Positions 16,872 through 25,816 of a DNA stretch of 64,000 nucleotides are shown here, piece by piece; position 1 is the first letter of the stretch; each line of letters starts with the position of its first letter. The position numbers were made by a program, and so were the translations under genes. The notes beneath the pieces were generated by a model that was given only the letters and a program-made list of their open reading frames with translations, was not told where the DNA came from and ran no database searches. Source of the DNA: Mycobacterium sp. SMC-4 (GTDB lineage: Bacteria; Actinomycetota; Actinomycetes; Mycobacteriales; Mycobacteriaceae); assembly GCF_025263265.1 (NCBI RefSeq), contig NZ_CP079869.1, positions 186,001 to 250,000 on the forward strand. The letters run 5' to 3'.

Positions 16872-19034
16872 TCACTTCAGCAGAGGGTCGCGCGGCAGGC
16901 CGAGGATGCGTTCGGCGATGGTGTTGCGGGTGATCTCGGAGGTGCCACCGGCGATCGTCATCGCCCGGTTCCCCAGGTAGGCGCGCATGAGGTACTCGTT
17001 GCGGCCGGTCACCGCGGCGGTGCCGGTCAGGTCGAACGCCAGCTCGGTGAGCCGCTGGCCCGCCTCGGCGACCAACAGCTTGGTCACGTTGCCCTCCGGC
17101 CCGGGTTCGGCCCCGGCAATGGCCCGGGTGGCCCGGCGAAGGTTCAACAGCCGCAAGGTGTGCAGCTCGGCCAAGACCTCCCCGGCCCGGCGCAGCTCGG
17201 TGTCCGGGCCCGGGGCGGCGTCGAGCAGGGCGACCAGATCGTCGGGCGTTACCGCGGTGGGTGCGCCGGACCCGCCACCGATCGACACCCGCTCGTTGCC
17301 CAAGGTCGCGCGCGCCACCAGCCAGCCCTTGTTCACGTCGCCGACGACGTCGGCGTCGGGCACGAACACGTCGTCGAAGAACACTTCGTTGAAGTGCGAG
17401 TCGCCGGTGATGCCGCGCAGCGGATTGACCGTCACGCCGTCGGCCGTCATGTCGATGGCCATCATCGTGACCCCGGCGTGCTTGGGGGCGTCGGGATCGG
17501 TGCGCACCGTGGCCAGACCCCACTGACACAGGTGGGCGAGGCTGGTCCACACCTTCTGCCCGGTGATGCGCCACCCCCCGTCGACCTTCTTGGCCGACGT
17601 GCGCACCGCAGCGGCGTCCGAACCTGCGCCCGGCTCGGAGAACAACTGGCACCACATGACCTGGCCGCGCAGCACCGGTTCGACCCACCGCTCGCGCTGT
17701 TCGGCGGTGCCGGCCTGCGCGATGGTCAGCGCCACCCACCCGGTGATGCCCATGTCGGCCCGCTCGATCTCGGCGAACTCTTCCTCGATCACCAGTTGTT
17801 CGAGCACATCGGCCCCGCGGCCCCACGGCTTGGGCCAGTGCGGGACGAAGTATCCCGAGTCGACCAGCGCGTCGCGCCGCTGTTCGGCCGGCAGTGCAGC
17901 GATGCGTTGCGCCGCCTCGCGGGCCTGACTGCGGTACTCGTCGGCCTCCGCAGGCAGCGAGAACGACGCCCCGCGCGCGTGGCCGTGCCGCTGCAGGTCG
18001 ACGATATCGAGCGTCGGGTCGGCACCGGCGGCCAGCAGCGCCGAGAGGGTACGGGCGCGCCGCAGGTACAGATGCGCATCGTGCTCCCAGGTGAACCCGA
18101 TGCCGCCGTGCAACTGAATATTGTTCTGCGCGTTGAAGATCTGCGCGCGAGATGCCAGCGTCGCGGCCACCGCGGCGGCGAAATGCGCGCCGTCGAGGTC
18201 ATCGGAGCGGGCCGCGTCCCAGGTGGCGGCGGTGGCGGTCTCGGCATGCACCAGCATGTTGGCCGCGTGGTGCTTGACCGCCTGGAATGTGCCGATGGTG
18301 CGGCCGAACTGCTCGCGGACCTTGGCGTATTCGACCGACATCTCCAACGCGGCCCAGCTGACGCCCACCGCCTCGGCCGCGGCCAGGATCCGGAACACCG
18401 CCCGGGCCCGCGGGGCGGCTCCACGAAGCACCCGCTCGGCCGCCACGCCGACGCCGGTCAGGTCGACCGCGCCGAGGCCACGGGTGGTGTCCAGCGCGTC
18501 CAGCGCGGTCACCGACACACCGTCGGCGCCGCGGTCTACCACCACCACGTCGTCTCCAGCGATCAGGACCAGCACCTCGGCGTCGGGTGCGCCCAGGACC
18601 GCCGCGGCCGAACCGCTGACCCGCAGGTCGTCCCCGGCGGTCACGGCCCCGGAGGCTCCGAAGCCGGCGACGATGTCGCCGCTGGTCAACCGGGGCAGCA
18701 GCGTGGCGCGCAACTCGTGGCCGCCGCATCGGTCGATGACCACCGCGGCGATGACGGTGGACAGGAACGGGCCCGGGCACAACCGGCGGCCCTGGCATTC
18801 CAGCACCACGGCCAGTTCGGCCAGCCCGAAGCCGGAGCCGCCATGCTCCTCGGCGATCGCCAGCCCCAGCCACCCGAGATCCGCGGCCGCAGCCCACATC
18901 TGGGCGGGGTGCGCTGACCCGTCGGCCAATGTGGCCCGGGCCCGGCCCAGTGCGTCGAGCCGGTCGAGCTGGCCGGCCGCGGCGTCGGCCAGGGCCTGGT
19001 GATCGTCGGTGATGGCGAGCGCTGACTTACTCAC
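16872..19034 (-). CDS. fused two-domain acyl-CoA dehydrogenase (FadE6/FadE34-type)
   Basis: 720 residues, about twice a normal acyl-CoA dehydrogenase. The N-terminal half (1-345) carries LGWLGLAIAEEHGGSGFGLA and IQLHGGIGFTWEHDAHLYLR. The C-terminal half (360-720) carries LFSEPGAGSDAAAVRTSA, TGQKVWTSLAH and IAGGTSEITRNTIAERILGL. Such fusions reproduce in one chain the heteromeric FadE pairs that act on steroid side chains or other bulky acyl-CoAs; FadE34 and FadE6 are the M. tuberculosis examples of this size. The GTG start lies 72 bp from a perfect CRP-type palindrome shared with lipC. Confidence 0.88.
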   Translation of the reverse strand: MSKSALAITDDHQALADAAAGQLDRLDALGRARATLADGSAHPAQMWAAAADLGWLGLAIAEEHGGSGFGLAELAVVLECQGRRLCPGPFLSTVIAAVVIDRCGGHELRATLLPRLTSGDIVAGFGASGAVTAGDDLRVSGSAAAVLGAPDAEVLVLIAGDDVVVVDRGADGVSVTALDALDTTRGLGAVDLTGVGVAAERVLRGAAPRARAVFRILAAAEAVGVSWAALEMSVEYAKVREQFGRTIGTFQAVKHHAANMLVHAETATAATWDAARSDDLDGAHFAAAVAATLASRAQIFNAQNNIQLHGGIGFTWEHDAHLYLRRARTLSALLAAGADPTLDIVDLQRHGHARGASFSLPAEADEYRSQAREAAQRIAALPAEQRRDALVDSGYFVPHWPKPWGRGADVLEQLVIEEEFAEIERADMGITGWVALTIAQAGTAEQRERWVEPVLRGQVMWCQLFSEPGAGSDAAAVRTSAKKVDGGWRITGQKVWTSLAHLCQWGLATVRTDPDAPKHAGVTMMAIDMTADGVTVNPLRGITGDSHFNEVFFDDVFVPDADVVGDVNKGWLVARATLGNERVSIGGGSGAPTAVTPDDLVALLDAAPGPDTELRRAGEVLAELHTLRLLNLRRATRAIAGAEPGPEGNVTKLLVAEAGQRLTELAFDLTGTAAVTGRNEYLMRAYLGNRAMTIAGGTSEITRNTIAERILGLPRDPLLK

Positions 19035-19105
19035 GAAGAAGTACCTTTTCGGCTTTGGGGGATGTTGCGACTGAACCTACCGAGGGGCCGCACCGCCGCG
19101 TGCAA

Positions 19106-19121
19106 TGTGACGGGGATCACA
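19106..19121. promoter_or_regulatory. perfect CRP/Rv3676-type binding site TGTGA-N6-TCACA
   Basis: TGTGACGGGGATCACA fits the CRP consensus TGTGA-N6-TCACA at every fixed base. It lies between the divergent fused fadE gene (start 19034) and lipC (start 19204), so a cAMP-dependent regulator of the mycobacterial CRP family could act on either or both. Confidence 0.75.
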
Positions 19122-19203
19122 AATCGGCTACATCCGCGGAATGAGTAGACAACTTCGGCCGGATTGTCCGTTTGGGTTCTGGTCGCGGGGGTACGCTCGC
19201 GCA

Positions 19204-20427
19204 ATGACGGAACGACCGGACATCCGGTACCCCGGCCCCACCCTGACCACCCGCCTGCAATGGCTGCGAGAGGCCGGACCGTCGGATTACATCCTGGCAG
19301 CGGCCCTGGCATCGGCCTCGCTACCGGTCATCGGCAAACATCTCGAGCCTTTCGGCGGCTTGGCCGCGGCCGCGGTGTGGGGGTCGCGTCACGCGCCGGA
19401 CTTCGTCGGCTCGATCACGAAGGCACTGACAACGCCCGGCGACGCCAAGCTCAAGCAGGCGGAGAGGGACTGCACGAACTCCGTCACCGCGGCAGCCCTA
19501 CGGGGCATCGTCAACCCTAAGGACCTCGACATCGAGTGGCCCGTGGCCGACCGTATGCCTCCGCTGTGGCGGATGCGGGACCACCGCCGTCATGTGCACA
19601 AGACCTCGGTGCGCTATGGACCACGCCCCACCCAACTGCTCGACGTGTGGCGACGTGACGATCTGCCCGCCCATCCCGCTCCGGTGATGATCTTCGTTCC
19701 GGGCGGCGCCTGGGTGCACGGTAGTCGCATGCTGCAGGGGTATGCGCTGATGTCCTACCTGGCTCAGCAGGGCTGGGTGTGCCTGTCGATCGACTACCGA
19801 GTCGCGCCGCACAACCGCTGGCCCGCCCATATGACCGACGTCAAGACCGCCATCGCCTGGGCGCGCGCCAACGTCGACCGCTTCGGTGGAGACCGCAACT
19901 TCGTCACCGTGTCCGGATGTTCGGCCGGTGGGCATCTCGCGGCGCTGGCCGGCCTGACGGCCAACGACCCCGAGTTCCAAGAAGAACTCCCCGAGGGTTC
20001 GGACACCTCGGTCGACGCGGTGGTGGGTATCTACGGACGTTATGACTGGGAGGACCGGTCGACGGTGGAGCGGGTCCGCTTCGTCGACTTCCTGGAACGT
20101 GTCGTGGTGCGGCGGAAGATCGACCGGCATCCCGAAGTGTTCCGCAAGGCGTCGCCGATCGCCCGGGTGCATCCGGATGCGCCGCCGTTCCTGGTGGTGC
20201 ACGGAACCGGGGACAGCGTGATCCCGGTTGCTCAGGCGCGCAGCTTCGTCGAACGGATGCGCGACGTGTCCCGCGCGACGGTCGGCTACGTCGAACTACC
20301 CGGGGCCGGCCACGGCTTCGACATGACCGACGGTGCCCGCACCGGCGCGACGTCCACTGCAATCGGGTTGTTCCTCAATCACATTCACCGAAACTACAGC
20401 CTCGTCGGGAACAAAGAGGTTATATAG
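19204..20427 (+). CDS. lipC: alpha/beta-hydrolase esterase LipC
   Basis: 407 residues from ATG 19204; an in-frame ATG at 19141 would add 21 unconserved residues. Esterase/lipase fold: oxyanion region IFVPGGAWVHGS, nucleophile GCSAGGHLAALAG, Asp in VHGTGDSVIPV and His in GAGHGFDMTD. An N-terminal hydrophobic stretch (YILAAALASASLPVIG) could anchor it. M. tuberculosis LipC is reported as a cell-surface esterase; here, as in Rv0220-Rv0221, it is followed 26 bp later by a WS/DGAT gene. A CRP-type site lies 83 bp upstream. A lipO-like paralogue lies 3 kb downstream on the other strand. Confidence 0.9.
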   Translation: MTERPDIRYPGPTLTTRLQWLREAGPSDYILAAALASASLPVIGKHLEPFGGLAAAAVWGSRHAPDFVGSITKALTTPGDAKLKQAERDCTNSVTAAALRGIVNPKDLDIEWPVADRMPPLWRMRDHRRHVHKTSVRYGPRPTQLLDVWRRDDLPAHPAPVMIFVPGGAWVHGSRMLQGYALMSYLAQQGWVCLSIDYRVAPHNRWPAHMTDVKTAIAWARANVDRFGGDRNFVTVSGCSAGGHLAALAGLTANDPEFQEELPEGSDTSVDAVVGIYGRYDWEDRSTVERVRFVDFLERVVVRRKIDRHPEVFRKASPIARVHPDAPPFLVVHGTGDSVIPVAQARSFVERMRDVSRATVGYVELPGAGHGFDMTDGARTGATSTAIGLFLNHIHRNYSLVGNKEVI

Positions 20428-20453
20428 ACGCCTGCGGTACGGAAGGTGTTCGG

Positions 20454-21872
20454 GTGAAGAGGCTTCGCGGTTGGGACGCTGTGCTGCTCTACAGCGAAAC
20501 ACCGAACGTGCACATGCACACGCTGAAGCTGGCCGTCGTCGAGCTCTCCGGTCTGGGTGGCGCCACCTTCGGTGTCGAGGAGCTTCGCAAGGTCATCCAC
20601 AGCAGGCTCTACAAGCTCGATCCGTTCCGCTGGGAGCTGGTCGACATCCCGTTCAAGTTTCACCACCCGATGTGGCGGGAGAACGCCGAAGTCGACCTCG
20701 AGTACCACGTCCGTCCGTACCGCGTCGACTCCCCGGGTGGGCGACGCCAGCTCGACGAGGCGGTCGGCCGGATCGCCAGCACCCCGCTGGACCGCAGCCG
20801 TCCGCTGTGGGAGATGTATCTGATCGAGGGCCTGGCCAACGACCGCATCGCGGTGCTCGGAAAAATCCACCATGCCCTCGCCGACGGCGTCGCGTCAGCG
20901 AACCTGCTGGCCCGCGGCATGGACCTGCAAGCCGGTCCCGAAGGTGACCGGGATTCCTATTTCACCGAACCCCCGCCGTCCCGGGGCGAACTGGTACGCA
21001 CGGCGTTCACCGACCACCTCCGCCAGATCGCGAAGATCCCGTCGACGATGCGCTACACCGCCCAGGGCGTGCGGCGGGTACGGCAGAGCCCGCACAAATT
21101 CTCACCCGAGCTGACCCGTCCGTTCACGCCGCCACCGTCGTTCATGAACCACATGCTCGACTCGACACGCAAATTCGCCACTGCCACATTGGCTTTGGCC
21201 GATGTCAAACAGACCGGCAAACATCTGGGCGTGACGATCAACGATATGGTGCTGTCGATGTCAGCCGGTGCGCTGCGCAACCTGTTGCTACGCCATGACG
21301 GTCGCGCCGATCATCCGCTGCTGGCCTCGGTGCCGGTCAGCTTCGACTTCTCACCCGACCGCATCTCCGGCAACTACTTCACCGGGGTGTTGGTCAGCCT
21401 GCCCGTCGACGTCGAAGACCCGCTCGAACGGGTCCGCGCCGCGCACGCGGCAGCCGAAGTGGGCAAGGAAAGCAACAATCTGATCGGCCCTGAACTGGTC
21501 AGCCGTTGGTCTGCCTACCTGCCGCAGGCCCCGGCCGAGGCGTTGTTCCGTTGGCTGTCCAGCCGCGACGGCCAGAACAAGGTGATGAACCTGCCGATCT
21601 CCAACGTGCCCGGGCCGCGGGAGCGGGCCCGGGTCGGCGGTGCTCTAGTCACCGAGATCTATTCGGTCGGCCCGCTCACCGCGGGCAGCGGCCTGAACAT
21701 CACGGTGTGGAGTTACGTCGATCAGCTCAACATCTCGGTGCTCTCCGACGGCAAGACATTGGACGACCCGCACGAGCTCACCGACGCGATGGTCGATGCG
21801 TTCCGTGAAATACGCACTGCAGCAGGGCTTTCCGCTGATCTGACGGTCGTCGAATCCGCTATGGCCCCATAG
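20454..21872 (+). CDS. wax ester synthase / diacylglycerol O-acyltransferase (WS/DGAT, Rv0221-like)
   Basis: 472 residues from GTG 20454. Transfers an acyl group from acyl-CoA to an alcohol or diacylglycerol, building storage wax esters or triacylglycerol. The catalytic HHxxxDG motif is KIHHALADGVAS (about residue 140); NLPISNVPGPRE and the N-terminal LRGWDAVLLYSETPNVHMHT are family blocks. It is cytosolic or membrane-associated without clear membrane helices. Operon with lipC, so ester hydrolysis and acyl transfer are co-expressed. The last codons ATGGCCCCATAG belong to a 26-bp unit repeated downstream. Confidence 0.92.
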   Translation: MKRLRGWDAVLLYSETPNVHMHTLKLAVVELSGLGGATFGVEELRKVIHSRLYKLDPFRWELVDIPFKFHHPMWRENAEVDLEYHVRPYRVDSPGGRRQLDEAVGRIASTPLDRSRPLWEMYLIEGLANDRIAVLGKIHHALADGVASANLLARGMDLQAGPEGDRDSYFTEPPPSRGELVRTAFTDHLRQIAKIPSTMRYTAQGVRRVRQSPHKFSPELTRPFTPPPSFMNHMLDSTRKFATATLALADVKQTGKHLGVTINDMVLSMSAGALRNLLLRHDGRADHPLLASVPVSFDFSPDRISGNYFTGVLVSLPVDVEDPLERVRAAHAAAEVGKESNNLIGPELVSRWSAYLPQAPAEALFRWLSSRDGQNKVMNLPISNVPGPRERARVGGALVTEIYSVGPLTAGSGLNITVWSYVDQLNISVLSDGKTLDDPHELTDAMVDAFREIRTAAGLSADLTVVESAMAP

Positions 21873-21930
21873 TCGGCTCAGCCGACGTGGCCCCATAGTC
21901 GGCTCAGCCGACGTGGCCCCATAGTCGGCT
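21862..21930. repeat. 2.6-copy 26-bp tandem repeat spanning the WS/DGAT stop codon
   Basis: Unit TGGCCCCATAG plus TCGGCTCAGCCGACG; copies at 21862-21887, 21888-21913 and a partial one from 21914 to 21930. The first copy includes the WS/DGAT stop codon, so each further copy carries a duplicate of the gene's last codons and stop. Each full unit holds GTCGGCT-C-AGCCGAC, a small hairpin. It lies between convergent genes and probably acts as a bidirectional terminator; copy number may vary between strains. Confidence 0.85.
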
Positions 21931-21937
21931 CGGCTGC

Positions 21938-22306
21938 TCAGGCGGCCAGCTGCTCATCCACCCGCGCCTGCCGAGCGGCGTTGGCGGCTGCATCATCCGC
22001 GGGCGCACCCTGGTCGCGGTAGCGCCGCAGATAACGCTCGAACGCCCGCCGGTCGGTGTCGCCGCGAATCGGGTCCAGGCTCAATACGACGTGGCTGCCG
22101 GGGGCAGCCGTAGCGATCTGGCGCCGGCGCAGCCACACGGATCCGACGGCCATCAGCCACGACGCAGCCATGGCCGCACCGAGCGCGGGGGCGAACCCGA
22201 CCCCGTAGGCCAGGGCCGCGACGAACAGGCCCAGGAAGACGAAACCGATCAGTGTCAACAGGTAGGCAAACACCGGCCACGGGGCCCTCTGCACGAACAT
22301 CCGCAT
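21938..22306 (-). CDS. small two-helix membrane protein
   Basis: 122 residues from ATG 22306 (MRMFVQRAPWPV), preceded by AGGAGG; the frame is open further upstream but that part covers the promoter. Two hydrophobic segments (FAYLLTLIGFVFLGLFVAALAYGVGF, given as FAYLLTLIGFVFLG and LFVAALAYGVGF; then ALGAAMAASWLMAVGSVW) are followed by a basic, then acidic, cytosolic tail. No family recognised. It diverges from a TetR gene across a palindromic region and is presumably the regulated gene. Its tail has many Arg and Asp residues and no catalytic motif. Confidence 0.72.
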   Translation of the reverse strand: MRMFVQRAPWPVFAYLLTLIGFVFLGLFVAALAYGVGFAPALGAAMAASWLMAVGSVWLRRRQIATAAPGSHVVLSLDPIRGDTDRRAFERYLRRYRDQGAPADDAAANAARQARVDEQLAA

Positions 22307-22325
22307 CTCCAACCTCCTCAGAACA

Positions 22326-22341
22326 ACGCTACGCGTAGCGT
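22326..22341. promoter_or_regulatory. perfect 16-bp palindrome ACGCTACGCGTAGCGT (TetR operator candidate)
   Basis: Lies 20 bp upstream of the small membrane-protein start and 67 bp upstream of the divergent TetR start. A related degenerate copy (TAGCGATACGCATAGTGTAG) follows immediately, so two dimers could bind. Confidence 0.65.
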
Positions 22342-22407
22342 AGCGATACGCATAGTGTAGCGTCACGGTCGCCGGATTTGTTCCGTCACCTGCCCAGGAG
22401 GACACCG

Positions 22408-22938
22408 ATGGCCCCGCCGGAAGCACGCGACGGGATCGGCGAGCGGATTCATGCCGCGGCCCTCGACCTGCTGCGCGCGCGAGGACCCCGGGCGGTCACC
22501 ATGCAGGCTGTCACCGAAGCGACCGGAATAGCCAAGACCACGCTCTACCGCCGCCACCCCAATCGACGCGCGCTCCTGGCCTCGGCGCTGAAGTCATTGA
22601 CACTGCGGGCGTCTCTGCCGGCGGGCGCCGACACCGAGCAGCGCATGCGCTGGGCAGTCGAGCAATCAGTCGAGGTGATCACTCACGGCATCGGTGTCGG
22701 CGGATTCGCCGCGCTGCTGACCAACGAGGATCCCGAATTCAGCGACGCGTTCCGGACCATCCTCGGCGCACACCGCGCCCAGGCCATCGAGGCGCTGGGC
22801 TGCGATGGCACTGACGGAGACACCGTGATCGACATGATCGTCGGCAGCTACGTGGCCGAGTTGGCGCGTGCCGCACAGGTCGATGAGAACTGGGGTGAGC
22901 GGGTCGCTTCGATCCTGCGACGACTACCGAACCGCTGA
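22408..22938 (+). CDS. TetR-family regulator
   Basis: 176 residues from ATG 22408, with CAGGAGG 7 bp upstream. The N-terminal helix-turn-helix reads VTMQAVTEATGIAKTTLYRRHPNRRAL; the C-terminal domain has no specific signature (TetR_C-type). It is divergent from the small membrane-protein gene over the 16-bp palindrome, which it likely binds. Its last 15 bp overlap the convergent lipO-like gene. Confidence 0.88.
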   Translation: MAPPEARDGIGERIHAAALDLLRARGPRAVTMQAVTEATGIAKTTLYRRHPNRRALLASALKSLTLRASLPAGADTEQRMRWAVEQSVEVITHGIGVGGFAALLTNEDPEFSDAFRTILGAHRAQAIEALGCDGTDGDTVIDMIVGSYVAELARAAQVDENWGERVASILRRLPNR

Positions 22939-24237
22939 GTCGGGTTGGCCGAGCACCGCCTGGCGCTTGGCCTGCACCCAGGACAGAAACTCCTCGACGG
23001 CCTGGGCGGTGTAGTGCGCGCGCGGAGATCCGTAGTAGAAGTCGAACGCGTGTTGGGCGTGCGGTATCTCGGCGTACACCACGGGCGCGGTCGAGATCTT
23101 CTGCAGCGCTTCAGCGAACTCGCGTCCTTCCGGGACCGGAATGATCGAGTCGTCCTGACCGTGCAGGATGAAGAACGGCGGGGCGTCCGGACGCACCCGG
23201 TGCAGCGGTGAGGCATCGGTGTAGATCTGCCGGTGACCGGAGATCGGCTTCTTGACCACCAGACGCTGCAGGAACGCGATGAACTCTTTGCGCCCGCTGC
23301 CTCGCGCCGACACCCAGTCGTAGCGGCCGTAGATCGGCACCGCGGCCACCACGGAGGTGTCGATGTCCTCGAATCCTGGCTGGTACTGCGGGTCATCGGC
23401 GGTCAGCGCCACCAATGACGTGAGATGGCCGCCCGCGGACCCGCCCGAGACGGCGACGAAGTCAGGATCGCCACCGTAGTCGGCGATGTTGTCCTTGATC
23501 CACGCCAACGCGCGTTTGACGTCGACGATGTGGTCGGGCCAGGTGTGACGCGGGCTGACCCGGTAGTCGATCGACACGCACACCCAGCCGTGCTCGGCCA
23601 GGTGGCTCAGCAATGGATAGGCCTGGGGGCGACGCATCCCGATCGCCCATGCGCCGCCCGGGATCTGCAGAAGCACAGGCGCTTTGCCATCGCGGGGCAG
23701 ATCGGACCGACGCCAGATGTCGGCGTGGTTGACCGACGGATGCGGCCCATAGCGAACGGTGCCGGCCTTCTCGACGTAGCGCCGGCGGATCAGTTCGTTG
23801 GGCCATACACCGATCAGGCGGCGCCGGCCGGACTTCGCGGCTTCGGAGATCGCCTGGTAGTTCTCACCGAGTGCGTCACGCAGCGGGTCCTCGAAGTGTG
23901 GTTGCGACGCCACGTTGCGCCGGTGGATCAGATACAGCAGCGCCCAGCCGACGGCATGCAGCAGGAGCGCAAGTCGCCCTCGTTTACCGTTGAAATCGCC
24001 GCGCAGCCCGCGTCTCCCGGCGTCGAGCATCGATCCGGCCATGTACAGCGGCGACATCTCCGAGGTCGGCCAGCCGAACGCGAACACCGGAATGGTCAGG
24101 TAGCCCTCGCGGGCCAGCGGGCGTACCCCGTTGGCGGCGTTGAGCAGTTCGACTCCGGCGCGCAGCAGCGGCCGGGGCTTACGTAGTCTGAACGCGATCG
24201 TGCAGGTCCTTCCGTGAGATCTTGCCGGTGACGCCAC
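22924..24237 (-). CDS. lipO: alpha/beta-hydrolase esterase (LipO-like)
   Basis: 437 residues from GTG 24237, which overlaps the fadD12-like gene by 59 bp. No better in-frame start with a Shine-Dalgarno exists before about residue 50, so the true start is uncertain. Paralogue of lipC: oxyanion region LQIPGGAWAIGM, nucleophile GGSAGGHLTSLVAL, Asp in LHGQDDSIIPV and His in AQHAFDFYYG. A hydrophobic stretch (LALLLHAVGWALLYLI) near residue 95 may anchor it to the membrane. Last gene of an Rv1428c-fadD12-lipO type operon; M. tuberculosis LipO has about 420 residues. Confidence 0.85.
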   Translation of the reverse strand: MASPARSHGRTCTIAFRLRKPRPLLRAGVELLNAANGVRPLAREGYLTIPVFAFGWPTSEMSPLYMAGSMLDAGRRGLRGDFNGKRGRLALLLHAVGWALLYLIHRRNVASQPHFEDPLRDALGENYQAISEAAKSGRRRLIGVWPNELIRRRYVEKAGTVRYGPHPSVNHADIWRRSDLPRDGKAPVLLQIPGGAWAIGMRRPQAYPLLSHLAEHGWVCVSIDYRVSPRHTWPDHIVDVKRALAWIKDNIADYGGDPDFVAVSGGSAGGHLTSLVALTADDPQYQPGFEDIDTSVVAAVPIYGRYDWVSARGSGRKEFIAFLQRLVVKKPISGHRQIYTDASPLHRVRPDAPPFFILHGQDDSIIPVPEGREFAEALQKISTAPVVYAEIPHAQHAFDFYYGSPRAHYTAQAVEEFLSWVQAKRQAVLGQPDSAVR

Positions 24238-25813
24238 GGGGCAGTTCGTCGAGCACCGTGATCGCCCGCGGCACTTTGTAACTGGCCAAGTTGTCGCGGA
24301 CGTAATCCTTCAGCACGTCCGGGGTCGCCGAGGCGTCGACGACCAGCACGACGAAGGCCTCCAGACGCTGGCCGAATCTGTCGTCCTCGACACCGAGGAC
24401 AGTTGCCTCGACGACGTCGGGATGCGCGGCCAGCAACTTCTCCACCTCGATCGGATAGATGTTCTCGCCGCCGGAGACAATCATCTCGTCGTCGCGGCCC
24501 ACCACGAATAACCGCCCCGAGTCGTCGACAAACCCGACGTCGCCCGAACACATGAACCCGTCGTGGAACTTCTTGGTCGCACCCGAGGTGTAGCCGTCGA
24601 ATCCGGTGTTGTTGCGCACGTAGATGCTGCCCACCTCGCCGGCGGGCACCTCGCGCAGGCCCGCGTCCAGGATGCGGATCTCGGTGCCCTCGGCGGGACG
24701 GCCCGCAGTGTCGGGGGCGGCCCGCAGGTCCCGCGGCGTCGCGGTGGCGATCATGCCGGCCTCGGTGGCGTTGTAGTTGTTGTAGATCACGTCGCCGAAG
24801 CGGTCCATGAACGAGACCACGACGTCGGGACGCATCCGCGAACCCGACGCTGCCGCGAATCGCAGTGACCGCCCGCTGTACCCGTCGAGCACCTCGTCGG
24901 GCAGCTCCATGATCCGGTCGAACATCACCGGCACCAGACACAGTCCGGTGGCTCGGTATTTGTCGACGAGCTCCAGAGTGGCCTCCGGATCGAATCTGCG
25001 GCGGGTGATGACCGTGCACGCCATCGACGCCGCGAAGACCAGCTGGGAGAACCCCCAGGCGTGAAACATCGGAGCGACGACCACCACGGGTTGCTCCGCG
25101 CGCCACGGGGTGCGATCCAGGATCGCCTTGAGCACCGTCGGGTCTCCACCGGAATGGCCGGCGCCTTTCGGAGTGCCGGTGGTGCCGGAGGTCAGCAGGA
25201 TCACCCGGCTCTTGGCCAACGCCCGCTGTGGCTGCACCCCGTCATACTCGGTGATCAGTCGCTCGACGGTCGGTGTGGTGGTCGGGGTGTCGGTCCAGGC
25301 CAGGATGCGCGTGGTGGCGGGCTCATCGGCCAGGGCCTCGTCGACGGTGTCGGTGAACTCCTCGTCGTGGACGACGACGAGGTTTTTGCCCTCGCCTTCG
25401 CCGCGGATCACCTCACCCAGTGCCGGGCCCGCGAACGAGGTGTTGAGCAGCAGCACCTCGCTGCCGATCCGGTTCGCGGCGATCAACGTGTCGACGAAGC
25501 CACGGTGGTTGCGCGCCATCAGCGCGATCACTTCCGGCGCACCATCCGGCAGCGCCTGCAGCGCGGCGGCCAGCGCGTCGGCACGCCGGTCGATCTGGCG
25601 CCAGGTGAGGATCCCGAGTTCGTCGATCAGGCCGGCGCTGTCGCCGCAGCGCTGCGCGGCTGCCGCGAAACCCGAAGTGACCGCCATGTTCTCGCGCTGC
25701 ATGGCCGAGGCGATGCGCAGATACTTGTCGGGCCGCATCGGTGCGATCACCCCGGCCCGCGCCATCGTCGCGACCAGGCCGACGCTGTGGTTCAGCCGAC
25801 GCAGGACATCCAT
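24179..25813 (-). CDS. fadD12: long-chain acyl-CoA synthetase (FadD12-like)
   Basis: 544 residues from ATG 25813. ANL motifs in order: ILLTSGTTGTPKGA, MFHAWGFSQLV, the A5 block NNYNATEAG, the hinge GFMCSGDVGFVDDSGRLFVVGRDDE (given as GFMCSGDVGFVDDS and GRLFVVGRDDE), GGENIYPIEVE, and the terminal Lys in PRGVTGKISRK. It begins 3 bp after the acyltransferase stop. Operon order acyltransferase-ligase-esterase matches Rv1428c-Rv1427c-Rv1426c. It probably activates long-chain acids for transfer by the first gene's product, with KstR-type control from the operator at the operon head. Confidence 0.9.
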   Translation of the reverse strand: MDVLRRLNHSVGLVATMARAGVIAPMRPDKYLRIASAMQRENMAVTSGFAAAAQRCGDSAGLIDELGILTWRQIDRRADALAAALQALPDGAPEVIALMARNHRGFVDTLIAANRIGSEVLLLNTSFAGPALGEVIRGEGEGKNLVVVHDEEFTDTVDEALADEPATTRILAWTDTPTTTPTVERLITEYDGVQPQRALAKSRVILLTSGTTGTPKGAGHSGGDPTVLKAILDRTPWRAEQPVVVVAPMFHAWGFSQLVFAASMACTVITRRRFDPEATLELVDKYRATGLCLVPVMFDRIMELPDEVLDGYSGRSLRFAAASGSRMRPDVVVSFMDRFGDVIYNNYNATEAGMIATATPRDLRAAPDTAGRPAEGTEIRILDAGLREVPAGEVGSIYVRNNTGFDGYTSGATKKFHDGFMCSGDVGFVDDSGRLFVVGRDDEMIVSGGENIYPIEVEKLLAAHPDVVEATVLGVEDDRFGQRLEAFVVLVVDASATPDVLKDYVRDNLASYKVPRAITVLDELPRGVTGKISRKDLHDRVQTT

Positions 25814-25816
25814 CCG

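Noticed and set aside
15934..17826. One 630-residue lipW-fusion protein
   Set aside because: The frame is open through 17826, but the part beyond 16836 is an Arg/Gly-rich shadow over the acyl-CoA dehydrogenase gene, and a GTG with lipW homology starts at 16836.
21862..21930. CRISPR-type repeats
   Set aside because: Units are directly adjacent with no spacers, and include the stop codon of the preceding gene.
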